A DNA stretch of 64,000 bases from an uncultured Alkalilimnicola sp. Its GTDB lineage: Bacteria > Pseudomonadota > Gammaproteobacteria > Nitrococcales > AK92. Under the pieces are notes generated by a model. That model worked only from the letters and a program-made list of their open reading frames with translations, had not been told where the DNA came from and did not search any database. The stretch spans positions 1 to 64,000 of the forward strand of contig CALGAN010000018.1 in assembly GCA_937951875.1 (NCBI GenBank), in the 5' to 3' direction. The position numbers and the translations under genes are program-made. Each line of letters opens with the position of its first letter. The stretch's first letter is position 1. Positions 33,081 through 44,205 of this stretch are shown one piece after another.

Positions 33081-34292
33081 ATGACCGACACTTTGCCGCC
33101 GCTCTGGCTCAAGCCTGGAGAGGATCGCCGCCTGAGAGCGGGCCATCTGTGGGTCTTTAGTAATGAGGTCGACACCGATCGCTCGCCCCTTAAGAACTTC
33201 ACTGCGGGGCAGAACGTCGAGATCCGCGACAGCGGCGGCCGCGCTATCGGCTGCGGCTATGTAAATCCCCATTCGCTGATCTGCGCCCGTCTGGTCAGCC
33301 GCGATCTGGAGCATCCGCTGTCGGAATCGCTTCTGGTCCACCGCCTCAACGTCGCGCTGGCGCTGCGGGAACGGTTGTACCCCGAACCATACTACCGTCT
33401 GGCCTTCGGCGAGAGTGACGGACTTCCGGGTTTGGTGGTCGACCGCTACGGCGACACGTGCATAGCCCAAATCAACACCGCCGGCATGGAACAGGTCAAG
33501 CCGTCGATCGGCGCCGCCCTGCGGCGGGTGGTCAAGGCACGGCACGTGCTGATCCGCGCCGACAGCAGCATGCGCGAGCTGGAGGGGCTGGAGCGCTACG
33601 TCGCCTGGGACGGCGAACCCGGCCCCGACACACTGGAACTGCGCGAGAACGGCGCCCGCTTCCTGGCGCCGGCGCTGTCGGGCCAGAAAACCGGCTGGTT
33701 CTATGACCACCGCGCCAACCGCGCGCGCCTGCAGCCCCTGGTCAAGGGCCTGCGGGTGCTGGACGTATTCTCTTACGTAGGCGCCTGGGCGGTGCAGGCG
33801 GCGCTCGCCGGTGCGCGCGAGGTCCACGCCGTCGACAGCTCGGCCACGGCGCTCGATTTCGCCCGCCGCAACGCCGAGCTGAACGGGGTGGCCGACCGGC
33901 TGACCTTCCACGAGGGCGATGCGTTCGAGGTATTGCGCAAGCTGCGCGAGGCGCGCGAGCGCTTCGACGTCGTCATCCTCGACCCGCCGGCGTTCATCAA
34001 GCGCCGCAAGGACTACCGTCAGGGCCTGAAGGGCTATCAGCAGATCAACCAGCTCGCCATGCAGCTGCTGGCCCGCGACGGCCTGCTGGTGTCGGCGTCC
34101 TGCTCGTCCCATCTGAGCGAGGAGGACTTCATCCGCACCTTGCTGGCCTCGGCCCGCCATCTCGACCGCAGCGCCCAGATCATCGAGTTCGGCCAGCAGG
34201 CGCCCGACCATCCGGTGCATCCGGCCATTCCCGAAACGCGCTATCTCAAATGCGCCTTCGTGCGGGTACTGCCGGCCAGCAGCAACCCCTAG
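33081..34292 (+). CDS. rlmI: 23S rRNA (cytosine-5-)-methyltransferase RlmI-type
   Basis: SAM-dependent RNA methyltransferase (403 aa) with an N-terminal PUA RNA-binding domain (about 6-85), an EEHEE-like middle part and a C-terminal Rossmann domain with VLDVFSYVGAWAVQA and ILDPPAFIK. RlmI methylates C1962 of 23S rRNA in E. coli. The ATG at 33081 is eight bases after AGGAGG. Specificity is inferred from architecture. Confidence 0.92.
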   Translation: MTDTLPPLWLKPGEDRRLRAGHLWVFSNEVDTDRSPLKNFTAGQNVEIRDSGGRAIGCGYVNPHSLICARLVSRDLEHPLSESLLVHRLNVALALRERLYPEPYYRLAFGESDGLPGLVVDRYGDTCIAQINTAGMEQVKPSIGAALRRVVKARHVLIRADSSMRELEGLERYVAWDGEPGPDTLELRENGARFLAPALSGQKTGWFYDHRANRARLQPLVKGLRVLDVFSYVGAWAVQAALAGAREVHAVDSSATALDFARRNAELNGVADRLTFHEGDAFEVLRKLREARERFDVVILDPPAFIKRRKDYRQGLKGYQQINQLAMQLLARDGLLVSASCSSHLSEEDFIRTLLASARHLDRSAQIIEFGQQAPDHPVHPAIPETRYLKCAFVRVLPASSNP

Positions 34293-34385
34293 GGCTCTCG
34301 CCCTTGCCAGGCGCGCGCGACATCGGCCAGTCTTAAGGCGCGGCCCCGCCCGGCGCGGGTGGGGCCGGCGGAGCACGGGACGCAC

Positions 34386-35178
34386 ATGCTAGTCCATCCA
34401 CAGTTCGATCCGATCGCCCTTCAAATCGGTCCACTGGCGATCCGCTGGTACGGCCTGATGTACGCCGTGGGTTTCCTCGGCGGCTGGTGGCTGGGCCGCT
34501 GGCGCGCCCAACGGGGCCATGGGCCGCTCACCCCGGCGCAGGTCGACGACTACGTGCTGTATGTGGCGCTGGGCGTGGTGCTGGGCGGTCGCATCGGCTA
34601 CATGCTGTTCTACGCCACCGATACTCTGCTGCGCGAACCCTGGGTGCTGTTCAAGGTCTGGGAGGGCGGCATGTCCTTCCACGGCGGCATGCTCGGCGTG
34701 TTCCTGGCCAGCTGGCTGTTCGCGCGGCGGGTCGGCTGCCGCTTTTTCAGCCTCACCGACTTCGTCGCCCCGCTGGTCACCATCGGCCTCGGCGCCGGGC
34801 GGCTCGGCAATTTCATCAACGGCGAGCTGTGGGGCGCACCGACCAAGCTGCCGTGGGGCATGATCTATCCGCCGCTGGGGCCGCAGGCCCGGCACCCCTC
34901 GCAGCTGTACCAGTTCTTCCTGGAGGGCGTGGTGCTGTTCATCGTGCTCTGGTGGTTTTCCAGCAAACCCCGGCCGCGCGCGGCCACCTCCGGACTGTTC
35001 CTGCTCTGCTACGGCTGTTTCCGGTTCTTGGTGGAATTCGTGCGTATGCCCGACGCCCACATCGGCTACATCGCCTTCGGCTGGCTCACCATGGGCCAGC
35101 TGCTGTCCGCGCCCATGATCCTCGGCGGCATCGCGCTGCTCGGTTGGGCCTATTCGCGTAACGACAAGGGAGCCGAGC

Positions 35179-35195
<17 letters not shown>
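34386..35195 (+). CDS. lgt: Prolipoprotein diacylglyceryl transferase
   Basis: Inner-membrane enzyme that attaches diacylglycerol to the lipobox cysteine of prolipoproteins. 269 aa with about seven membrane helices. The signature GRLGNFINGELWG (138-150) holds catalytic-region R139, and H99 in FHGG matches the essential E. coli histidine. The ATG at 34386 starts the family N-terminus. Its 3' end overlaps thyA by 17 nt, giving the conserved lgt-thyA-folA cluster. Confidence 0.96.
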
Positions 35196-35973
<778 letters not shown>

Positions 35974-35984
35974 AGGCTGCGCAC

Positions 35985-36497
35985 GTGACCGATTTCAAGC
36001 CGTCAATCTCCTTCGTGGTAGCGATGGCCGAGAACCGGGTGATCGGCCGCGACAACAAGCTGCCCTGGCACCTGCCCGCCGATCTGGCCCGCTTCAAGCA
36101 GCTCACCCTCGGCAAGCCGGTGATCATGGGCCGCCTGGTGCACGAGTCGATCGGCCGGCCGCTGCCCGGCCGCCACAACATCGTGCTCACCCGCAACCCC
36201 AACTACCGCGCCGAGGGCTGCACGGTGGTCCACGATCCGGCCGCCGCGCTGGCCGCCGCCGGCATGGTGCCGGAGATCGTGGTCATCGGCGGCGAGCAGA
36301 TCTACCGGCTGTTCATGCCGCTGGCCGATCGCATCGAGCTCACCTTGGTCCACGCCGAGATACCGGGCGACACGCGCTTCCCGCCACTGTCCCCCAACCA
36401 ATGGCTGGAAATCGCCCGCAGCGAGCGCCCCGCCGACGAGCGCAACCCCTACCCGCTCAGCTTCATCACGCTCGAGCGCCGGCCGCGCGCTATCTAG
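35985..36497 (+). CDS. folA: Dihydrofolate reductase with atypical NADPH-loop residues
   Basis: NADPH-dependent reduction of dihydrofolate to tetrahydrofolate (170 aa). Substrate-site D33 (ADL, equivalent to E. coli D27), the LPWHLP loop and R63 in PLPGRHNIVL are conserved. The cofactor loop normally reads GR-x-T-x-ES; here it is GRLVHESIG, so V52 replaces the threonine equivalent to E. coli T46 and H53 replaces a hydrophobic or aromatic residue. The start is GTG. It is the only folA in the window and lies next to thyA, so it is probably active. Confidence 0.95.
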   Translation: MTDFKPSISFVVAMAENRVIGRDNKLPWHLPADLARFKQLTLGKPVIMGRLVHESIGRPLPGRHNIVLTRNPNYRAEGCTVVHDPAAALAAAGMVPEIVVIGGEQIYRLFMPLADRIELTLVHAEIPGDTRFPPLSPNQWLEIARSERPADERNPYPLSFITLERRPRAI

Positions 36498-36776
36498 CGG
36501 GGTTGGGCGCATCGAAATTCGCCGCTTTGTTGCGGATACACAACAGGCTGTATCGCGAAAGCACTCCCGGCTATTGATTTGCCCCTCCGGCCTGTAGTAG
36601 AAAGTCGAACCTGTAGGGGAAATACGACTGCACCCCGGACGCTGTGGCGGCAGCGCCACAGCCGAAACAGCGACAACAATAACGTCGGCCGGTTAGTGAA
36701 GACCGGTAGCCGCGGAGCAACCGCCGGCTCGAACCGCTTCACAACGATACTAACGAACCTTGGAAAGGGGATTCTA

Positions 36777-37943
36777 ATGAAGAAGTACGCTTCCGCGCTG
36801 GCCCTGGCGGCGGGCCTGGCCGCTCCGGCCGCTTTCGCTCAGCCGACCATCGACTTCAACGGCGAGTACGAGTTCAACGCTTACAGCGTCGACGAGGACC
36901 TCCCTGGCGTCGGCTCCGACCGCGCTTCGGCTCAGCTGCTGCGCCTGGGCGTGAACGCCAAGCTCAGCGACGGCGTGCAGCTGGTCACTCGCCTGAACCT
37001 GTCCAACCGCACCTGGACCGGCGACGCTGGCAGCGCCAACCCGGGCGCCGGCTCCGGCGTCTTCACCCCTGACGACGGCGACGACGTGACCCTGGATCTG
37101 GGCTACGTCCAGCTGCCGCTGGCCGGCGTGCTGCGCGTGGGCCGTCAGGAGTCCAACTGGGCCAACTGCTTCGTGTCCTGCGACGACCGTCGTGACCGTA
37201 TCCAGTGGGTGACCAAGGTCGGCGACACCAACATCGGCCTGGGTTACGACAAGCGCTTCGAAGGCGCCACCAACAACGACGACGACAGCACCGGCTACTA
37301 CGGCTTCGCCATCGGCAAGCTGGGCCCGGTCGTCGCCGGCCTGCTGATCTATCACGTCCGCTACAGCGACGACTTCCCGACCGCCGCCCTGGCTGGTGAC
37401 GAGCTGACCCTGGTGTCGCCGTACTTCCAGACCAAGCTCGCCGGCGTGAACCTGCAGGGTGCCTTCGCCTATCAGGACAACCCCGCGTACGACGACGCCC
37501 AGCTGGGTGCTTACCTGCGTGCCGGCTATGACTTCGGCGTGGTCAACGTCGAGGGTCAGCTGGTCTGGTCCGACGGCTATGCGCCGAACCAGGGCTTCGA
37601 CAGCTTCTCCAGCATCATCAACAACAGCCCGGAGAACAAGAACAGCGCCCTGTCCCGCGCTCGCATCGGCACCGACACCATCGGTGTGGCCGCCCGCGTC
37701 AGCGGCAACGTGACCAAGCAGGTCAAGCTGGTCGGCGCCGTCGGTTACTACGACAACGGCGACTCCACCGACTTCGGCCCGGCCAACGAGCAGGAGATGA
37801 CCTTCGTTGACCTGCAGGCCCACTACCAGCTGACCCCGTCCACCACCGTGTGGGCGACCGCTGGTCGCGTGAAGGTCGATCCGGCCGCCGGCGACGAGCG
37901 CGACGTCGACGCCTTCAGCGTGAACGTGCGCACCACGTTCTAA
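36777..37943 (+). CDS. Gram-negative outer-membrane porin
   Basis: 388-aa beta-barrel with a signal peptide (MKKYASALALAAGLAAPAAFA) and alternating aromatic strands ending in the C-terminal phenylalanine (VNVRTTF) that the BAM complex recognises. The mature protein is very acidic with many DD and DG turns, like proteobacterial trimeric porins. AAAGGGG is six bases before the ATG. A leader of up to 280 bp and a strong terminator suggest single-gene, high-level expression. Codon use is strongly biased to C-ending codons, another sign of high expression. Solute preference is not evident. Confidence 0.9.
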   Translation: MKKYASALALAAGLAAPAAFAQPTIDFNGEYEFNAYSVDEDLPGVGSDRASAQLLRLGVNAKLSDGVQLVTRLNLSNRTWTGDAGSANPGAGSGVFTPDDGDDVTLDLGYVQLPLAGVLRVGRQESNWANCFVSCDDRRDRIQWVTKVGDTNIGLGYDKRFEGATNNDDDSTGYYGFAIGKLGPVVAGLLIYHVRYSDDFPTAALAGDELTLVSPYFQTKLAGVNLQGAFAYQDNPAYDDAQLGAYLRAGYDFGVVNVEGQLVWSDGYAPNQGFDSFSSIINNSPENKNSALSRARIGTDTIGVAARVSGNVTKQVKLVGAVGYYDNGDSTDFGPANEQEMTFVDLQAHYQLTPSTTVWATAGRVKVDPAAGDERDVDAFSVNVRTTF

Positions 37944-37971
37944 GCTAGTCGCATCGCGACATTCCATTTCG

Positions 37972-37997
37972 AGGGGCGCTTCGGCGCCCCTTTTTTT
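37972..37997 (+). terminator. Rho-independent terminator after the porin gene
   Basis: GGGGCGC and GCGCCCC form a perfect stem closed by a UUCG tetraloop, followed by seven Ts. It is about 30 bp after the porin stop codon. Confidence 0.95.
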
Positions 37998-38068
37998 CGC
38001 ATACCGTGCAAAACGAGCTGCGCCGGCGGTAGCGCCGCTGTAGCATACCGGCAGCGATACTAACGCCG

Positions 38069-39073
38069 ATGGATACCGCAATGCGCCGACTGAATCCGTT
38101 ACTCGCGCCCGCGCTGGCGCTGCTGCTCAGCGCCTGCGCCGCCGACCAGAAGTACGAAGAGATCACCAAGGACGAAGCGCTGCGGCAGACGATGCTGCGC
38201 GATCACGTCGACACCGGACCGGGCCTGTTCAAGGATCTGTTCGGCTCCCGCAGCGATGAGGAGCAGGAGCAGAAGCTGAGCGAGGCCGAGCAGCGCATCG
38301 CCCGCCTCGAGCAGCAGCTGCAGCGGGAGCTGATCGCCCTGGAGCAGCGCCAGCCGACCCAGGCCGCGACGCCGGTCCGACACGAGGGCCTGTTGCCGAA
38401 GATGGGCCTGATCGTCGACGGCGCCGTCGATCCCCAGCTCAATCGCCAGCTGGAGCTGGCCTTCCGGCAAGCCGCCGCCACCTTCCCGTTCGCCCCTGTG
38501 GCTAGCGCCACGGTGCAGACCCAGCTGCAGGCCTATCAATGCCAGACGCCCGCGGACGCCCAGTGCGCCGCGCAGCTGGCCACCTACCCCGGCCTGCGCC
38601 TGCTGGCCCTGCTGCAGGCCCTAGGGCTTGATGGCAACGGCAAGCTGCGCATGCGCGCAACGCTGGTCGATACGGTGATGAGCCAGAGCTACGCCCTGCC
38701 GGAGCTGCTGCTGCCGACGGTCGACGGCCAAACCGCGCAGGCCTCGATCCAGGCCGCGGTCGATAGCCTGGTGCTGCAAGCCCTGGACAAGAGCCGGCTA
38801 GCGCCCTGGTCGACCCGCGCTTTCTCGCGCGAGGGCGATACTTGGTTCCTGGCCGCCGGCGAGCAGTCCGGCCTCAAGGTCGGCGATGTACTGGAAATCC
38901 GCCAACCGGGGCGTGTGGTGAAAGCGCCCAATGGCACGGCGGCCGGCTGGATTCCGGGCGCGACCAAGGGCGCGGTGCGGGTCAAAGGCTTGTTCGGCGA
39001 CGACCTGGCGGCCGCCGAACTGATCGAAGGCAGCGCCCCGACAGCCGACGACGTGCTGTTGCCGCGGCGGTAG
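38069..39073 (+). CDS. Predicted lipoprotein of unknown function
   Basis: 334 aa with a signal peptide and lipobox LLSAC (cysteine near residue 23). A charged coiled coil at about 70-95 (EEQEQKLSEAEQRIARLEQQLQRE) is followed by an alpha/beta region with two cysteines and a C-terminal region (ASGLKVGDVLEIRQPG-like segment near 270-290) that resembles the end of FlgT/CsgG-type envelope proteins. I do not recognise a named family. An alternative ATG at 38081 gives a cleaner lipoprotein signal. It lies between the porin terminator and a bidirectional terminator, so it is its own unit. Confidence 0.8.
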   Translation: MDTAMRRLNPLLAPALALLLSACAADQKYEEITKDEALRQTMLRDHVDTGPGLFKDLFGSRSDEEQEQKLSEAEQRIARLEQQLQRELIALEQRQPTQAATPVRHEGLLPKMGLIVDGAVDPQLNRQLELAFRQAAATFPFAPVASATVQTQLQAYQCQTPADAQCAAQLATYPGLRLLALLQALGLDGNGKLRMRATLVDTVMSQSYALPELLLPTVDGQTAQASIQAAVDSLVLQALDKSRLAPWSTRAFSREGDTWFLAAGEQSGLKVGDVLEIRQPGRVVKAPNGTAAGWIPGATKGAVRVKGLFGDDLAAAELIEGSAPTADDVLLPRR

Positions 39074-39146
39074 CGCTGCCTCCTCGGGGCCGCCGCGCAA
39101 GGATACTCCGGCGGACGCCCCCACGGCGAAAACCGGCACGCCTACG

Positions 39147-39176
39147 AAAAAGCCCCGCCTCGCGGCGGGGCTTTTT
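39147..39176. terminator. Bidirectional terminator between the lipoprotein gene and rho
   Basis: GCCCCGC and GCGGGGC form a stem around a short loop, with five As before and five Ts after, so U-tracts are present on both strands. It serves the forward lipoprotein gene and the reverse rho gene. Confidence 0.93.
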
Positions 39177-39200
39177 CATGCGGCGATGCGACCGGCGCCG

Positions 39201-40457
<1,257 letters not shown>

Positions 40458-40589
40458 GTCGGTAGGTGTGTCGTCAGAATGGAGGGATCGGTGCAACGCC
40501 CTGCTTGGGGTTCGTCGTCTACTAGGGTGGTGATGGCCTGGCCGTTCCCGAACACGTGTGGAACCACGCTCGATCGCTCGGTCGGCGAA

Positions 40590-40626
40590 AGAATTAAAAT
40601 GGCGGCCACTGTTTACTGTGGCCGCC
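40590..40626 (-). terminator. Terminator after trxA
   Basis: On the reverse strand GGCGGCCAC and GTGGCCGCC form a 9-bp stem around about eight bases, followed by ATTTTAATTC. A T-rich tract also follows on the forward strand, so it may act in both directions. It lies 11 bp after the trxA stop. Confidence 0.88.
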
Positions 40627-40636
40627 TTACTTTGTT

Positions 40637-40963
40637 TTAAAGGTTGCTCTCGATGAAGGCGGCGAGCTGGGACTTCGACATGGCGCCGACTTTGGTCGCC
40701 TCGACGCTGCCCCCCTTGAACAGCATCAGCGTCGGAATACCGCGAATACCATACTTAGGCGGCGTTTCCGGGCTCTCGTCGATATTCAGCTTCACAACCT
40801 TCAAACGATCCGCGTACTCCCGCGCCACGTCATCAAGGATGGGAGCGATCATCTTGCACGGGCCGCACCACTCGGCCCAGAAATCCACCAACACCGGGGA
40901 AGGGCTTTTCAGCACCTCCTGCTCGAATGTGGCGTCGCTGACGTGCACGATGTGGTCGCTCAC
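40637..40963 (-). CDS. trxA: Thioredoxin 1
   Basis: Cytosolic dithiol reductant (108 aa, as in E. coli) with the active site W32-C33-G34-P35-C36 and the conserved cis-proline region GIPTLMLFKGG. It reduces ribonucleotide reductase, methionine sulfoxide reductases and other proteins. The trxA-rho linkage is conserved. Confidence 0.98.
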   Translation of the reverse strand: MSDHIVHVSDATFEQEVLKSPSPVLVDFWAEWCGPCKMIAPILDDVAREYADRLKVVKLNIDESPETPPKYGIRGIPTLMLFKGGSVEATKVGAMSKSQLAAFIESNL

Positions 40964-41217
40964 AGTAAGGCCTCCAACTGCAGCTGCGGTAGGAACACGA
41001 AAGATAGATTCGGTATAACTGCGGCCGAATGGTGAAAATACGTAGGGGGGGCGATCCAGGTGGCACGTGCTGCGCGCATCAATGCAGACACCATAGCCAG
41101 CTCGGCACGAGCTGTCAACGCCCGGTGTACGCGAAGCACGGCGGTTGCAAGGCTTCGCGCACCTTCATTAAGCTTGGGCGGCAAAAATAAAACAAATGTC
41201 GCGGATCCACAAGGCGC

Positions 41218-42126
41218 ATGGGCATCCGCCCGGCCTCAGAGGCCCAGCAAAGCGTGAAAGATTTGCTCGCAAGCCTTGCACGACAGATTGACTCCAAAGC
41301 CATGGACCGGCTAGCCCTCGCGGCAACGCTCGTCCTGACGATCTTGCTCGCCTACGGCCTAGCCACGCTAACCTGGTCCTTGCTGCCGGAGCCCGCACAA
41401 CCCGCACCGCCACCGCCCCAGGTTTCGGCCGCCCCGGTCAACCGCCCGAACTTCGAACGAATCGCCGGCCTGCACTTGTTCGGCCAGGCGCGGGTACAAG
41501 CCGACGCGGCGCCGCTCGACGCGCCGGAAACCCGTCTGAACCTCACCCTGCGCGGCATCCTGTTCAACCCCATGCCGCGCTACGCGCGCGCCATCATCGC
41601 CGCGCCGGGGCGGCAGGACGAGCAGTACCGGGTTGGCGATCAGGTTCCCGGTGGCGCTACGATCAGCCAGATCCTGCGGGATCGGGTCATGCTGCTGCAC
41701 AATGGCCGCTACGAGACTCTGCGGCTGCCCGAGGAGCGGCTCGGCCTGAGCGCGCCGGCGGAAGCGGCCGGCGCCCGGTTGCCGCCGCCGAGCGACGCGG
41801 GCGGCGGCGGCAATCTGCTGGCCGACTTCCGTCGCCAGATCGTACAGAACCCGGAATCGGCATCGCAGTACATCCAGGCCGAGCCGGTCACCGGCAGCGG
41901 CGGCAGCATCACCGGCTTTCGGGTGAATCCGGGCGCCGATGCTTCTATGTTTCAAGTAGCTGGGTTGCAGCCGGGCGACATCGTCACGCAGATCAACGGC
42001 GTCCGACTCGACTCGGTCGACAAGGGCTTTGACGCCATGGAACAGCTCGCGGCTTCCGATCAGGTAACGCTCAGAGTGCTGCGCAACGGCCAGGAGATGA
42101 CGCTGCATCTGCAGCTTAGGGAATAA
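41218..42126 (+). CDS. gspC: Type II secretion system protein GspC
   Basis: Inner-membrane linker that couples the secretin to the cytoplasmic-membrane platform (302 aa). One N-terminal membrane helix (about 31-52) is followed by a Pro-rich linker, a homology-region domain (about 75-170) that binds GspD, and a C-terminal PDZ domain (about 205-300; LQPGDIVTQINGVRL) implicated in substrate choice. It is the first gene of the operon; gspD follows after 24 bp. The start could be a later ATG at 41302. Confidence 0.93.
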   Translation: MGIRPASEAQQSVKDLLASLARQIDSKAMDRLALAATLVLTILLAYGLATLTWSLLPEPAQPAPPPPQVSAAPVNRPNFERIAGLHLFGQARVQADAAPLDAPETRLNLTLRGILFNPMPRYARAIIAAPGRQDEQYRVGDQVPGGATISQILRDRVMLLHNGRYETLRLPEERLGLSAPAEAAGARLPPPSDAGGGGNLLADFRRQIVQNPESASQYIQAEPVTGSGGSITGFRVNPGADASMFQVAGLQPGDIVTQINGVRLDSVDKGFDAMEQLAASDQVTLRVLRNGQEMTLHLQLRE

Positions 42127-42150
42127 ACGAACAATACGAAGGCCCAGGCC

Positions 42151-44202
42151 ATGACACCGATTCCTAACCCAGGCAAGCGGTGGCGCCGCGCCCCGCAGAC
42201 GGTCGCACTGCTGCTAGCGAGCCTGCTGACCGCCCACTCGGCCGGCGCGCAGCAGCCGGCGGCGCCGGCCAATGGCGCGCCGCCCGGCCAGCAGCAGATG
42301 ATCACCCTCAACCTCAAGGACGCCGACATCACCGCGCTGATCAGCACGGTGGCGGAGGTGACCGGCCGTAACTTCATCGTCGACCCGCGCGTCAAGGCCA
42401 AGGTGACGGTCATCTCGCAGGCGCCGATGCCGGCCGACGAACTCTACCGGGTGTTCCTGTCGGTGCTGCAGGTGCACGGCTTCTCGGCGGTGCAGAGCGG
42501 CGATATCGTCAAGATCATTCCCGACATCAACGCCAAGCAGATCGCCGTCCCCACCGTCACCCGGGGCAGCGAGACCGCCGGCGACGAGGTGGTGACCCGG
42601 GTGATCCCGGTGCAGAACGTGGCGGTGGCGCAGCTGGTGCCCATCCTGCGACCGCTGGTGCCGCAGCAGGGCCATCTGGCGGCCTACCCGCCCACCAACG
42701 TGCTGATCATCTCCGACCGCGCCTCCAACATCGACCGCATGGCCGACCTGGTGCGCCGCATCGACCAGGCCGGCACCGAGGAGGTGGAGGTCGTGCCGCT
42801 GGAGTACGCCGCCGCCGCCGAGCTGGTACGCATCGTCAACTCGCTGGCGGCGCAGCCCGATCCCAACCAGCCGCCCGGCTCGCAGGTCAAGCTGGCGGCG
42901 GACGAGCGCACCAACAGCGTGCTGCTCAGCGGCGACAAGGCCGCCCGGCTGCGGATCCGAGCGCTGATCGCGCAGCTCGACACGCCGGTGGAGTCCGGCG
43001 GCGACACCCAGGTGGTGTACCTGCGCTACGCCAAGGCCAAGGACTTGGTGCCGGTGCTGACCGGCGTGAGCAAGAACATCCAGCAGACCGAGGGCGCGCG
43101 CACCGGCGCCGCCGCCGGCGGCCAAGCGGCCACGACCTCGACGACACGCGGCCAGATGGAGATCTCCATCGAGGCCCACGAGGCGACCAATTCGCTGGTG
43201 ATCACCGCACCGCCCAAGGTGCAGCGCTCGCTGCAGGCGGTGATCCGTCAGCTCGACATCCGCCGCGCCCAGGTGCTGGTGGAAGCCGCCATCGCCGAGA
43301 TCTCCGAGTCGCAGAGCCGCCAGCTCGGCGTGTCGGCCGCCGCCATGGACCGTGAGAACAGCCTGCCCGGCTTCGCCTCGTACTTCTCCAACGTCTTCGG
43401 CCCACTCAGCAACCTGGTCGGCACCAGCAGCAACGGCAACCTGGTGGTCAATCCGGCCGGCCTGATCACCAACGGCATCAGCGTCGCGCTGGGCAACCTC
43501 GACAGCCGCTACCAGTTCGGCGTGCTCATCAAGGCCCTGGCCACCAGCACCGACGCCAACATCCTGTCGACGCCGTCGCTGCTGACCATGGACAACCAGG
43601 AGGCCGAAATCCGCGTCGCCCAGAACGTGCCTTTCGTCACGGGCCAGTACACCAACCAGGGGCAGAATGCGGTCAACCCGTTCAACACCATCACCCGCGA
43701 GGACGTCGGCCTCATCCTCAAGATCAAGCCGCAGATCAACGAAGGCGACAGCGTGCTGCTGGATATCTCGCAAGAGGTGTCCAACCTGGAGAGCACGACC
43801 ATCGGTGGGAACCCCATCACCAGCAAACGGTCAATTAAAACCAGCGTACTGGTGGAAGACGGTCAGCTGCTGGCTCTCGGCGGACTGATCGACGATCAGA
43901 TTCGGCAGACCAGCGACCGGGTCCCGCTACTGGGCGACATCCCGCTGCTCGGCAATCTGTTCAAGGCACGGAGCACAGAGAAGGAGAAGCGCAACCTCCT
44001 TCTGTTCATGCAGCCGTCCATCATCCGCGATGAGGCGACTGCAACCGCACATACCGGCCGCAAGTACAACTATATCCGGGCCGAGCAGCTGAGGCGGCAG
44101 GAGCGCGGCGTCGACTTGATGCCGAGCCAACGCACGCCGGTGTTGCCCAAGTTGGAGCGCCCGGCCCTGCCTGCCCCGTTCGACAACGAGACCGGGACAT
44201 AG
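42151..44202 (+). CDS. gspD: Type II secretion system secretin GspD
   Basis: Outer-membrane multimeric channel (683 aa). Signal peptide to about residue 36, an N0 domain (ITLNLKDADITALISTVAEVTGRNFIVDPRV) and N1-N3 repeats precede the C-terminal secretin core with the VPLLGDIPLLGNLF motif. The S-domain at the extreme C-terminus is short and rich in basic residues. No pilotin gene is obvious nearby. Confidence 0.96.
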   Translation: MTPIPNPGKRWRRAPQTVALLLASLLTAHSAGAQQPAAPANGAPPGQQQMITLNLKDADITALISTVAEVTGRNFIVDPRVKAKVTVISQAPMPADELYRVFLSVLQVHGFSAVQSGDIVKIIPDINAKQIAVPTVTRGSETAGDEVVTRVIPVQNVAVAQLVPILRPLVPQQGHLAAYPPTNVLIISDRASNIDRMADLVRRIDQAGTEEVEVVPLEYAAAAELVRIVNSLAAQPDPNQPPGSQVKLAADERTNSVLLSGDKAARLRIRALIAQLDTPVESGGDTQVVYLRYAKAKDLVPVLTGVSKNIQQTEGARTGAAAGGQAATTSTTRGQMEISIEAHEATNSLVITAPPKVQRSLQAVIRQLDIRRAQVLVEAAIAEISESQSRQLGVSAAAMDRENSLPGFASYFSNVFGPLSNLVGTSSNGNLVVNPAGLITNGISVALGNLDSRYQFGVLIKALATSTDANILSTPSLLTMDNQEAEIRVAQNVPFVTGQYTNQGQNAVNPFNTITREDVGLILKIKPQINEGDSVLLDISQEVSNLESTTIGGNPITSKRSIKTSVLVEDGQLLALGGLIDDQIRQTSDRVPLLGDIPLLGNLFKARSTEKEKRNLLLFMQPSIIRDEATATAHTGRKYNYIRAEQLRRQERGVDLMPSQRTPVLPKLERPALPAPFDNETGT

Positions 44203-44205
44203 GTA

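Noticed and set aside
32973..34385. Long reverse-strand extension upstream of the SH3 protein
   Set aside because: The extension lies antisense to rlmI. The signal peptide and ribosome-binding site fix the true start at 32972.
42214..43773. A 519-codon reverse open frame opposite gspD
   Set aside because: It is the antisense shadow of the secretin gene and has no recognisable domain.
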